DNA of 10,459 nt from an uncultured Fibrobacterota bacterium (GTDB lineage: Bacteria > Fibrobacterota > Chitinivibrionia > Chitinivibrionales > Chitinispirillaceae). Positions 1-6,512 of this stretch are shown here, in pieces (position 1 is the first letter of the stretch; each line of letters starts with the position of its first letter). Made by a program: the position numbers and the translations under genes. A model generated the notes under the pieces. That model was not told the origin of the DNA. It saw only the letters and a program-made list of their open reading frames with translations, and made no database searches. The DNA is taken from assembly GCA_903888815.1 (NCBI GenBank), contig CAISVC010000730.1, positions 1 through 10,459 of the forward strand, given 5' to 3'.

Positions 1-2
1 TT

Positions 3-347
3 ACGCTCGACGTTGCAAAAGAGCTGTGCAGCGATGTCCTTTCACGGAAGAACGAACGCATTTCGATCAGATTCATTCAGCAGAAAGTGGCTGATGCCTT
101 CGGCATCGGCCCCAACCAGATGAGCGCCCATACCCGCAAACGGGATGTTACCTTCCCGCGTGCAATAGCCATGTATCTCTGCAAAAAATTGACCAGTCAA
201 TCGCTCCGCACCATCGGCCTTGATTTCGGAGGACGGGATTATTCCACCGTTATCCATTCGTTAAAGAAAATCGAAAGCGACATGGAAAACGATAAGGAAC
301 TTCAGAAAAAAATCACGGGTATTGAAAAAACGATCACTTCCCGATAG
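3..347 (+). CDS. dnaA: DnaA C-terminal fragment (replication initiator, domain IV), 5' end outside window
   Basis: This is the last 114 residues of a protein that enters from the left edge; the first complete codon is at 3 and a TAG stop ends it. The sequence matches DnaA domain IV, the helix-turn-helix that binds DnaA boxes. It has a first helix with ISIRFIQQKVADAF, then an Arg-rich loop (TRKRDVTFPRA), the helix AIAMYLCKKLT, and the signature IGLDFGGRDYSTVIHS. Aligned by eye to E. coli DnaA, the positions of Arg399 and Arg407 are kept. The usual DHTTV loop reads DYSTV here, so His434 becomes Tyr and Thr435 becomes Ser. The AAA+ domain is not in the window, so a DnaA paralogue cannot be excluded. 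The neighbour is dxs rather than dnaN, which is not the commonest arrangement. Confidence 0.8.
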   Translation, partial: TLDVAKELCSDVLSRKNERISIRFIQQKVADAFGIGPNQMSAHTRKRDVTFPRAIAMYLCKKLTSQSLRTIGLDFGGRDYSTVIHSLKKIESDMENDKELQKKITGIEKTITSR

Positions 348-389
348 CTGTTGCGGTTCTTGCACGATTTTCATCCCTGAGGTATCTTT

Positions 390-414
390 AATACATAAAT
401 ACATAAATACATAA
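390..414. repeat. AT-rich 8-bp tandem repeat, about three copies
   Basis: The unit ACATAAAT is repeated head to tail, with two full copies at 393-408 and partial copies on each side. It lies in the 135-bp gap between the dnaA fragment and dxs. It could be an unwinding or promoter element, or simple slippage; no DnaA box (TTATNCACA) is visible beside it. Confidence 0.8.
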
Positions 415-482
415 TCCCTGACATAGTAAATCAATCGGTTCCGCAGTTCGAACCGGCACCGCATCATTAAAGGACGATTTCT

Positions 483-2366
483 GTGAAATTTCTGGATGTC
501 GTGCATTCGCCTGCCGAATTGCGCAAACTCCCCTGTGAAGCGCTGCCCCATCTTGCCAGGGAAATCCGGGAGTTCATGGTGGACACGGTCAGCCGCACCG
601 GCGGACATCTGGCGCCGAGCCTTGGTGCCGTGGAACTTACGATCGCCCTTCATTATGCGTATAATACGCCTGCCGACAAACTGGTCTGGGATGTCGGTCA
701 CCAGACCTATGCACATAAAATCCTTACCGGCAGACGGGACAATTTCAACTCGTTGCGGCAATTCGGCGGCATCAGCGGATTTCCGCGGATTTCAGAAAGC
801 GAATATGACGCTGTTTCCGCGGGCCATGCTTCAACATCGATAAGCGTTGCTCTCGGCCTCGCGCTCGGCCGGGACCTGCTCAAGCAGAAGCACGAGGTCG
901 TGGCGATTATCGGCGACGGAGCGCTCAGCGGAGGACTGGCGTTTGAGGGACTCAACAATCTGGGATCCTGCGCCACCAACCTTACCATTGTACTCAATGA
1001 TAACAAAATGTCAATTTCACGGAATGTCGGAGCGCTTTCACGCTATCTCACGCGCGTTATAACCGACAAACGGTACTATAAAATCAAAACCGAAATCTGG
1101 GAAATGCTCGGCACGCTTTCCAATGTCGGGAAAGGCATACGAAGCGTCGTGCACAGCATCGACGACTCGCTCAAGCACCTGCTTATCCCCGGAAAGCTTT
1201 TCCAGGATATGGGCATCCGTTACCTGGGGCCTATCAACGGCCATAACATCAACGACATGATTGAGGTCTTCAAGTCCGTCCAGGAATTTTCCAGGGAGCC
1301 GGTACTCGTCCATGTTATCACGCGGAAGGGAAAAGGCTACAGCTTTGCCGAAGATGATGCCACAAAATATCACGGCATCGGCTGTTTTTCAAAAATAACG
1401 GGTGAAACGATCGTGGTAAAAAATAAAACACCCTCCTACAGCGAAGTATTCGGCACTGCGCTCACCGAGATCGCCCGGACACGTCCCGATATCGTAGCTA
1501 TTACCGCCGCGATGCGTGACGGCACCGGTCTCGAAAAATTCAGCAAGGAGTTCCCTGAACGCTTTTTTGACGTCGGTATCGCCGAATCGCATGCAGTCAC
1601 TTTTGCCGCAGGTCTGGCGCTCAAAGGATTGCGGCCGGTCGTGGCGATATACTCGACCTTCCTGCAGCGCGCATTCGACCAGATCGTTCACGATGTCGCG
1701 CTCGATAATCTTCCGGTCGTTTTCTGTATCGACCGGGCCGGGCTGGTGGGCGACGACGGCCCCACGCATCACGGGTCCTTCGACCTGTCGTTTCTGCGGA
1801 GCATTCCGGGTGCCGTTATTATGGCACCCCGCAACGAAGATTATCTGCGCCAGATGCTCAATACCGCCATCGCTTATGATAAGGGACCGTCTTTCATCCG
1901 CTATCCCCGCGGCTGCGGACCCGGCTCTCAGCTTGACAAACCGCTCGAGATACTCCCCCTCGGTACCCCGGAAATCGTACACGCCGGGACACTATGCGCG
2001 ATCATTGCAGCCGGTGATTTCTTCGTACTTGCGGAAACAGCTGCTGCTCTGCTCAAAGGAAAAAATATCGAACCGGCCGTCGTCGACGCCCGGTTCGTCA
2101 AGCCGCTCGACCGCAACGCCTACGAACAGCTTTTTGCCGGCTTTACCCACATTGTCACGCTTGAAAACAACAGCCTTGAGGGCGGGTTCGGCTCCGCACT
2201 GCTCTCTTGTGCGGCCGACTGCAACCTGAAGCGCCAGCCGCGTTTCCTGCGTCTGGGACTTCCGGATCAATTTGTTACGCACGGCAGCATTGAAAAGCTC
2301 CTTACGTCGCTTTCGCTTGATCCTGCCAGTATATCGAAAAAAATAAAAGAATTTATAAATTGTTGA
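483..2366 (+). CDS. dxs: 1-deoxy-D-xylulose-5-phosphate synthase
   Basis: This is a thiamine-diphosphate enzyme that joins pyruvate and glyceraldehyde 3-phosphate to make DXP, the first step of the MEP isoprenoid pathway. DXP also feeds thiamine and pyridoxal synthesis. The 627 residues match the usual family length. Visible motifs are GGHLAPSLG (40-48), VGHQTYAHKI (71-80), the diphosphate/Mg motif GDGALSGG (144-151) with NDNKMSIS (172-179), and the catalytic Glu368 in DVGIAESH. Further on are DRAGLVGDDGPTHHG (417-431) and the C-terminal FVKPLD (538-543). The start is GTG, chosen because AAAGGA at 469-474 sits 8 nt upstream. The catalytic segment reads AESH where most homologues have AEQH; the Glu and His are kept. 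The gene ends 28 bp from the convergent lipoprotein gene with no clear terminator between them. Confidence 0.97.
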   Translation: MKFLDVVHSPAELRKLPCEALPHLAREIREFMVDTVSRTGGHLAPSLGAVELTIALHYAYNTPADKLVWDVGHQTYAHKILTGRRDNFNSLRQFGGISGFPRISESEYDAVSAGHASTSISVALGLALGRDLLKQKHEVVAIIGDGALSGGLAFEGLNNLGSCATNLTIVLNDNKMSISRNVGALSRYLTRVITDKRYYKIKTEIWEMLGTLSNVGKGIRSVVHSIDDSLKHLLIPGKLFQDMGIRYLGPINGHNINDMIEVFKSVQEFSREPVLVHVITRKGKGYSFAEDDATKYHGIGCFSKITGETIVVKNKTPSYSEVFGTALTEIARTRPDIVAITAAMRDGTGLEKFSKEFPERFFDVGIAESHAVTFAAGLALKGLRPVVAIYSTFLQRAFDQIVHDVALDNLPVVFCIDRAGLVGDDGPTHHGSFDLSFLRSIPGAVIMAPRNEDYLRQMLNTAIAYDKGPSFIRYPRGCGPGSQLDKPLEILPLGTPEIVHAGTLCAIIAAGDFFVLAETAAALLKGKNIEPAVVDARFVKPLDRNAYEQLFAGFTHIVTLENNSLEGGFGSALLSCAADCNLKRQPRFLRLGLPDQFVTHGSIEKLLTSLSLDPASISKKIKEFINC

Positions 2367-2394
2367 AAAACAATGTATCTGTTCTGTTGAATTA

Positions 2395-3021
2395 TCAATT
2401 CTGGTGCGCCCAGAAATCATCACTCACCAATCTGACCAGATGCTTGACAAGCGCGCCGTAAGCCCGCTCCGGGTCCTTGGCGTTGAAATAGGTATCGCCC
2501 CCCATAATGCCCACTGCAGCGACCTTTTCCCGTCCCTGCGCAGCATTAGACCAAACCGTAGCGCCGGTTCCCGTTTCCACAAGCTTTGCCGTAAGCGTTG
2601 CCTCAACATAGGCTGAAACGCTCATCTCGGTAATAAGCGTCGCGATATTGACTGATGGTTTCACCTTTTCCACCTCCAGCTTTCCGGTTATAAGCGCGCC
2701 GATCCCGTACTTGGTTCCCAGCAGTTTGACCGCTTCCATATCCAGACTGCTGCGGCCGATGGAGCCTAACGCATTCTGCATGGTCCCGAGTTCCACCACC
2801 GGGGTGCCCGGCTGCGCTTCCTGCAATGCCCGGAGGACTCTCTGTGAAGTATAGTCGGCAAGGTTGCCCTTGGCGTTCGATTCGAGCTGGATCATGCCGA
2901 GCGTGCCGTAGGGTTTGAGATCCACACGCGGAGGAACCAGAACTTTCTGGCTCCCGCCGCAGGCAAATAATATGGAAAACAGTACGGCAGAGACCATCGA
3001 TAGCAACGTCGTGCGTTTCAT
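2395..3021 (-). CDS. Predicted lipoprotein, CsgG/TolB-N-like fold
   Basis: The protein has 208 residues. It starts with a basic n-region (MKRTT), a hydrophobic stretch to residue 20 and a lipobox LFAC with Cys21, so it should be lipid-anchored in the envelope. The mature part has alternating strands and helices. These include YGTLGMIQLES (38-48), an ELGTMQNALG segment (77-86), YGIGALITGKLEV (105-117), and a strand pair YVEATLTAKLVETGTGATVW (138-157). This pattern resembles CsgG/TolB-N-type lipoproteins, but I recognise no specific family, so the function is unassigned. The longer frame beginning at 3066 would put 15 extra residues before the signal peptide; the start at 3021 is preferred because of its strong ribosome binding site and lipobox spacing. 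It is third in the sigma/anti-sigma operon and may be the regulated or sensing output of that module. Confidence 0.85.
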   Translation of the reverse strand: MKRTTLLSMVSAVLFSILFACGGSQKVLVPPRVDLKPYGTLGMIQLESNAKGNLADYTSQRVLRALQEAQPGTPVVELGTMQNALGSIGRSSLDMEAVKLLGTKYGIGALITGKLEVEKVKPSVNIATLITEMSVSAYVEATLTAKLVETGTGATVWSNAAQGREKVAAVGIMGGDTYFNAKDPERAYGALVKHLVRLVSDDFWAHQN

Positions 3022-3026
3022 TTGTT

Positions 3027-3032
3027 CTCCTT
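3027..3032 (-). promoter_or_regulatory. Ribosome binding site fixing the lipoprotein start
   Basis: AAGGAG on the minus strand lies 5 nt before the ATG at 3021-3019. It supports this internal start over the upstream in-frame ATG at 3066. Confidence 0.8.
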
Positions 3033-3090
3033 GTAAGAGGGTTTCTGAAGTAATAGACGCCTGCATAAGAAAATTGCGCTACGATTCCGC

Positions 3091-3115
3091 CCCTCGCCTG
3101 CTGCGGCAGACGGGG
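3091..3115 (-). other. Intercistronic stem-loop between anti-sigma and lipoprotein genes
   Basis: The stem pairs 3091-3093 with 3113-3115, 3095-3096 with 3111-3112, and 3098-3101 with 3106-3109. The loop is 3102-3105, with one bulge and one mismatch. The minus-strand transcript has no U-run after the hairpin, so it is not a standard intrinsic terminator. It may mark an RNA-processing site, a transcript-end stabiliser or an attenuator that sets lipoprotein levels apart from the regulators. Confidence 0.6.
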
Positions 3116-3138
3116 AAAACGCCCGGATATATTTATTC

Positions 3139-3489
3139 TCAGGGCACCTTAAACACCTCCGACCCGACCAGAAAATAGAGCAGGATCACCACGATTGCCA
3201 CGACAAGCGCGATAAGGAACGGATTTGAGAACAACGCCTGGAAGCCCGAGAGGAAGCCCGTACCGTGTCCATGACGGGTAATGCTCAGGATGCGCTGTTC
3301 GACCCTTACCGGCACCTCTTCCTCGTCAAGGGATGCCACCCGCTGTTTTACTTCCCGGAATTCCTTCACTATTCCGGAACAGGCCGGACAGCCGTTTACG
3401 TGCTCCTGAATCTCAGGAACGCTGCCCGACACCGCCAGTTCCATGAGTTGCTCTTCCGAAGGATGCTCCCCGTTAAAAAGCTTGTTCAT
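3139..3489 (-). CDS. Anti-sigma factor with zinc-finger (ZAS/zf-HC2) domain and one membrane segment
   Basis: The protein has 116 residues. The N-terminal part carries the zinc-binding anti-sigma pattern: His30-x3-Cys34-x2-Cys37 (HVNGCPAC), with an earlier His9 as likely fourth ligand. Proteins with this motif hold ECF sigma factors inactive. A charged linker follows, with EVKQRVASLDEEE at 46-58. A single strongly hydrophobic helix spans about 91-108 (FLIALVVAIVVILLYFLV), leaving only a few residues outside. So it would be an inner-membrane, cytoplasm-facing anti-sigma with almost no periplasmic sensor. Its ATG overlaps the sigma stop (ATGA, 3486-3489), which indicates translational coupling and near-equal production. 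The very short periplasmic tail suggests the signal is read in the cytoplasm or membrane, or by a partner such as the downstream lipoprotein; that is inference. Confidence 0.88.
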   Translation of the reverse strand: MNKLFNGEHPSEEQLMELAVSGSVPEIQEHVNGCPACSGIVKEFREVKQRVASLDEEEVPVRVEQRILSITRHGHGTGFLSGFQALFSNPFLIALVVAIVVILLYFLVGSEVFKVP

Positions 3490-3965
3490 AGTCCCTTCCT
3501 TATCAGTATATTGCGAAGCTTGCGCAGCGCCCTGAAAGCCGTGACGCGCACGTGATTCTCGGTCATCTCCATGAACCGGCCGATTTCGCCGTATGAGTAT
3601 CCCATTTTCAGATGGAGATACACGATGGCGCGCTCGGTTCCGGGCAGTTGTGCGACTTCATGCCACGCCAGCCTGCCGTCGTCCTCGGTATCGGCCCGTT
3701 CAGCAGTTCCCCCGATTTCATCGTTGTACTCTGTAAAATGCCTGCTGCTCCTGAAATGATCGATGCAGGCGTTACGGGCGATGGCATACAGCCAGGCGGT
3801 CTGTTCGCCGGTGTCGGCAGGCACTTTGGCACTCCGCCAGACCTTGATAAAAACCGTCTGTAAAATATCGTCGCAGACCGACCTGTTCCCTGTTGTCCAT
3901 AAAATGAAGTTGTAGAGCCTTCGGGCATTGCGGTCATACAGTTGTCTGAATTCGTATCCGTCCAC
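3486..3965 (-). CDS. ECF-type RNA polymerase sigma factor
   Basis: The protein has 159 residues, the usual size for an ECF sigma with only regions 2 and 4. Region 2 (about 5-73) has the core-binding and -10-reading pattern DDILQTVFIKVWR (32-44) and WLYAIARNACIDHFR (58-72). A short acidic linker covers 80-98. Region 4 (about 100-155) has LPGTERAIVYLHLKMGYSY, then the helix-turn-helix GEIGRFMEMTENHVRVTAFRA that reads the -35 element. The start is GTG at 3965, supported by GGAGGT at 3974-3979 with 8-nt spacing. It is the first gene of a minus-strand operon with a ZAS anti-sigma, the standard arrangement for a sequestered sigma. It probably directs its own promoter (see 3990-4017). Confidence 0.93.
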   Translation of the reverse strand: MDGYEFRQLYDRNARRLYNFILWTTGNRSVCDDILQTVFIKVWRSAKVPADTGEQTAWLYAIARNACIDHFRSSRHFTEYNDEIGGTAERADTEDDGRLAWHEVAQLPGTERAIVYLHLKMGYSYGEIGRFMEMTENHVRVTAFRALRKLRNILIRKGL

Positions 3966-3989
3966 GGTAACCGACCTCCGGTTGCAGGC

Positions 3990-4017
3990 GTTATACTGCC
4001 CGGGGCATGCTGTTTCC
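3990..4017 (-). promoter_or_regulatory. Candidate ECF-like promoter of the sigma operon
   Basis: On the minus strand, GGAAAC (4017-4012) is followed 16 nt later by TATAAC (3995-3990). This gives a start near 3983, just upstream of the ribosome binding site. The GGAAAC -35 resembles the GGAAC core read by many ECF sigmas, so autoregulation is plausible. The -10 is also acceptable for the housekeeping sigma, so the assignment is tentative. Confidence 0.4.
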
Positions 4018-4232
4018 TAATCTATTTTCCCCGGCAGCGGTTATGCAAGAGGAGCGCGCCTATGTTCTGCATCACCACGCGCAGGACGTCTGATTTGCTG
4101 CGACCCATGCCAGGCACTTCACCGCCAGAAGCGAAGCGGCACTTAAGTGTTCACCGTATAGAACGAAGCAAGGAAAGAATTTGTTACAGAAGCGCTATCC
4201 TTTGACCGCCCCGTTTAAAATATCATTTGATT

Positions 4233-4262
4233 TTGTAAAATGGAAAATTGATATTCTATAAA
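4233..4262 (+). promoter_or_regulatory. Candidate promoter of the hybrid kinase gene
   Basis: TTGTAA (4233-4238), an 18-bp spacer, then TATAAA (4257-4262) in an AT-rich patch. A start near 4269 would give a leader of about 115 nt. The -35 matches consensus at four of six positions and the -10 at five of six. Confidence 0.4.
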
Positions 4263-4271
4263 CCTAAAATT

Positions 4272-4366
4272 ATCTGTGGCACCGGCCGAAAGGCAGATTA
4301 AAAAGAAGGCCTGTTCCCTGGGTCACGTAATCGGCCGATTGCGGTTCTCTCCAAAACCTGTCACGT
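4272..4366 (+). other. Possibly structured 5' leader of the hybrid kinase mRNA
   Basis: ATCTG (4272-4276) can pair with CAGAT (4294-4298), enclosing GCC-GAAA-GGC (4285-4294), a GNRA-loop hairpin. A perfect 12-bp palindrome lies at 4329-4340 and shares CGGCCG with 4283-4288, so alternative pairings are possible. GTCACGT occurs twice, at 4322-4328 and 4360-4366. It matches no riboswitch class that I can recognise. Confidence 0.35.
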
Positions 4367-4385
4367 CGAATGAGAGGATAAATTT

Positions 4386-6512
4386 ATGAAGGAGAAAAAC
4401 GGACCCGATTTATTCAACAAAGTCCTGTCCGCAGCAGACCGGGATTTAATACAATCGCTCAACTCCGCCGCAGCTTTGATACAAAACTCTGTCGGCTCGC
4501 AGGAACAGGTTTTACGAGCCTTCAAACAGCAGGTTCAAAAGCTGGGTATGAGGGGAGGAATCGCCCTTCTTGATGCGACAAACAAGAACCTGGTTTTCGC
4601 TTCCGTCGCTTATCCAAAAGGCCCCATTCAGGACACCCTTACTACAATAGCAGGGATCGTGGGTGTTTCGATTGAAGGATTCAGCATATCAACCGGAAAA
4701 ACCGAAATTCACCGTCGGGTAATTGAAGAAAAAGGTTCTTTATTTGTTGCTAACCCCCACTCGATAATCGAGCAGTTGTTGCCCCTTAAAGCCCGGCCAT
4801 TTCTCAGCAGACTTCTGAGTACCTTAGGTACGGTTCCGGGGATTTACTGCCCCCTGATCGTTTCTGGTGCCGTTATCGGCATACTTAACATTACGGGGCA
4901 GGGACTGTCCGAGAGAAACATCCCTGAAATTACCGCATTTGCGAACCACATTTCTATTGCGCTTGATAATGCGAGGTTGATTGATACGTTGAGAAAAAGC
5001 GAACTCTGGTTCAAGGCGCTCATTGAAAATGCTTTTGACGGCGTTACCGTTGTTGACAGCAAGGGCAAGGTGCTCTACGAGAGTCCGAGGCTCAAGCGCT
5101 TACTGGGATATGATGCAGGAGAACGATTGGGCATCGTCGCGTTCGATATGGTGCATCCCGACGACATCGCAGGAGTGCAGGAGGCCCTGGGCCGTTCGGT
5201 CGCCCATCCGGGGGAAACTTTGCAGATGGTGCTTCGAGTCAGGCATAAGGACGGTATGTGGCTCTGGATGGAGTGCAGCGGCAGAAACCTGCTCGACGAT
5301 CCGAACATCAACGGCATCGTAGTCAACTATCGCGATATCACCGAGCGCAAAAAAACCGAGGAAGACCGGCTGAAGCTGGAGCAGCAGTTGCAGCAGGCGC
5401 AGAAGCTTGAATCCCTCGGTGTTCTTGCAGGCGGCATCGCCCATGACTTCAACAATCTCCTGAGCGGCCTGTTCGGTTACATTGAGCTGGCGAATACGGA
5501 ATCAAAGGACAGCACCGTTTCAGGGTATCTTGCCACCGCTTTAAATACCATCGACCGGGCGCGGGGCCTTACCCGGCAGCTGCTCACGTTTGCTAAAGGC
5601 GGCGCGCCGGTCAGAAAGGTCGGCGCCCTGTTCCCGATCATCCGCGAAACGTCTCAGTTCGCCCTGAGCGGATCGAATGTTTCCTGTCGTTTCAACGTTC
5701 CTGCCGGGCTTCTCCTGTGCAATTTCGATAAAAACCAGATCGCACAGGTCATTGACAATATCGTCATCAACGCCCAGCAGGCGATGCCGATGGGCGGTAC
5801 CATTGAGATTTCGGCAATGAACATCTCGCTGAGGGAAAACGAACTATCCTCACTGCCTGCCGGCAACTATGTGAAAATATCAATAAAGGATAACGGCATA
5901 GGCATTCCGAAAGAAATCCTTCCGCGCGTTTTCGATCCTTTTTTCACGACAAAGCAGAAAGGGAGCGGTCTCGGCCTTACCATCTGCTACTCCATTATCA
6001 AGAAGCACAACGGCTGCATAGATGTCGAATCCGAACAAGGCAAAGGCAGTACGTTTCACCTTTTCCTGCCGGCTTCCAATGAGTCGCCGGCGATAACGGC
6101 GCCGGAACCGTTTGCGGGGCACAGGGGCAGCGGCAGAATCCTTATCATGGACGACGAAGAAATCATACGGGAAGCGCTCGGAAAATTGCTTAAAAATTTA
6201 GGCTATTCCGTAGAATGCAGGAAAGAGGGAAAGGAAACCCTGGACTTTTTCATTGAAGAAACCAAAGCCGGCCGCCCATTCGCCGCTATGTTTCTTGACC
6301 TCACTATCGCCGGGGGTATGGGTGGCAGGGAAGCGGTTGCCGAGCTGCGCACATTGAATGCCCGCCTTCCGGTATTCGTTTCAAGCGGATATGCCGATGA
6401 CCCGGTAATGGCAAACCCCGGCAATTTCGGATTTACCGATAGCATCTGTAAACCGTTTAAAATGGAAGAACTGGCGGCATTGCTCAATCGTCATCTCGGG
6501 GACAAATATTGA
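4386..6512 (+). CDS. Hybrid sensor histidine kinase (GAF-PAS-HisKA-HATPase-REC)
   Basis: The protein has 708 residues and no membrane segment, so it is a soluble cytoplasmic kinase. The domains in order are as follows. A GAF-like sensor covers about 20-200 (FASVAYPKG, GIYCPLIVSGAVIGILNI, ending ALDNARL). A PAS domain covers about 203-320 (ALIENAFDGVTVVD, closing with VNYRDITERKK). A Gln-rich coiled link covers 325-341. The HisKA domain has His353 in GGIAHDFNNLL. The ATPase has Asn458 and Asn462 (N box), DNGIGIP (502-508), FDPFFTTK (516-523) and GSGLGLTICYS (526-536). A receiver (about 583-704) has acidic Asp589/Asp590, phospho-acceptor Asp638 in FLDLTI and Lys689 in CKPF. All catalytic residues are present. 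The protein has no DNA-binding or enzymatic output, and no partner regulator lies in the window. AGAGG at 4373-4377 sits 8 nt before the ATG. Its 3' end overlaps cstA on the other strand by 22 bp. Confidence 0.95.
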   Translation: MKEKNGPDLFNKVLSAADRDLIQSLNSAAALIQNSVGSQEQVLRAFKQQVQKLGMRGGIALLDATNKNLVFASVAYPKGPIQDTLTTIAGIVGVSIEGFSISTGKTEIHRRVIEEKGSLFVANPHSIIEQLLPLKARPFLSRLLSTLGTVPGIYCPLIVSGAVIGILNITGQGLSERNIPEITAFANHISIALDNARLIDTLRKSELWFKALIENAFDGVTVVDSKGKVLYESPRLKRLLGYDAGERLGIVAFDMVHPDDIAGVQEALGRSVAHPGETLQMVLRVRHKDGMWLWMECSGRNLLDDPNINGIVVNYRDITERKKTEEDRLKLEQQLQQAQKLESLGVLAGGIAHDFNNLLSGLFGYIELANTESKDSTVSGYLATALNTIDRARGLTRQLLTFAKGGAPVRKVGALFPIIRETSQFALSGSNVSCRFNVPAGLLLCNFDKNQIAQVIDNIVINAQQAMPMGGTIEISAMNISLRENELSSLPAGNYVKISIKDNGIGIPKEILPRVFDPFFTTKQKGSGLGLTICYSIIKKHNGCIDVESEQGKGSTFHLFLPASNESPAITAPEPFAGHRGSGRILIMDDEEIIREALGKLLKNLGYSVECRKEGKETLDFFIEETKAGRPFAAMFLDLTIAGGMGGREAVAELRTLNARLPVFVSSGYADDPVMANPGNFGFTDSICKPFKMEELAALLNRHLGDKY

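Larger units (their letters stand above)
3966..4385. other. 420-bp divergent intergenic region
   Basis: This region lies between the sigma operon and the hybrid kinase gene. It holds the sigma promoter at its left end, then about 200 bp of mixed sequence, then an AT-rich patch (4210-4270) with the kinase promoter and a structured leader. In the middle, GGCACTT occurs at 4113-4119 and 4138-4144, and TTCACCG at 4118-4124 and 4150-4156. A 10-bp palindrome lies at 4140-4149. A 47-codon frame at 4062-4205 has a good ribosome binding site (AAGAGGAG at 4047-4054). Its Arg-rich product looks like no known protein, so I do not call it a gene. Confidence 0.6.

Noticed and set aside
249..257. TTATCCATT as a DnaA box
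   Set aside because: It is inside the dnaA coding sequence, differs from consensus at two positions and has no neighbours.
436..455. CGGTTC...GAACCG inverted repeat resembling a tRNA T-arm
   Set aside because: No acceptor, D or anticodon arms can be formed around it; it is only a short 6-bp stem.
1516..2229. Long open frame (237 codons) within dxs
   Set aside because: It overlaps the recognised DXS frame, and its Ser/Arg/Pro-rich product has no family features.
2367..2394. Bidirectional terminator between dxs and the lipoprotein gene
   Set aside because: No stable inverted repeat is visible in the 28-bp gap.
3942..4205. 87-codon plus-strand frame over the sigma gene start
   Set aside because: It begins antisense inside the ECF sigma gene and its product shows no domain pattern; only the 4062 start is worth noting.
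4276..4290. TGGCAC as a sigma-54 -24 element upstream of the kinase gene
   Set aside because: The -12 element (TTGC at the right distance) is absent.
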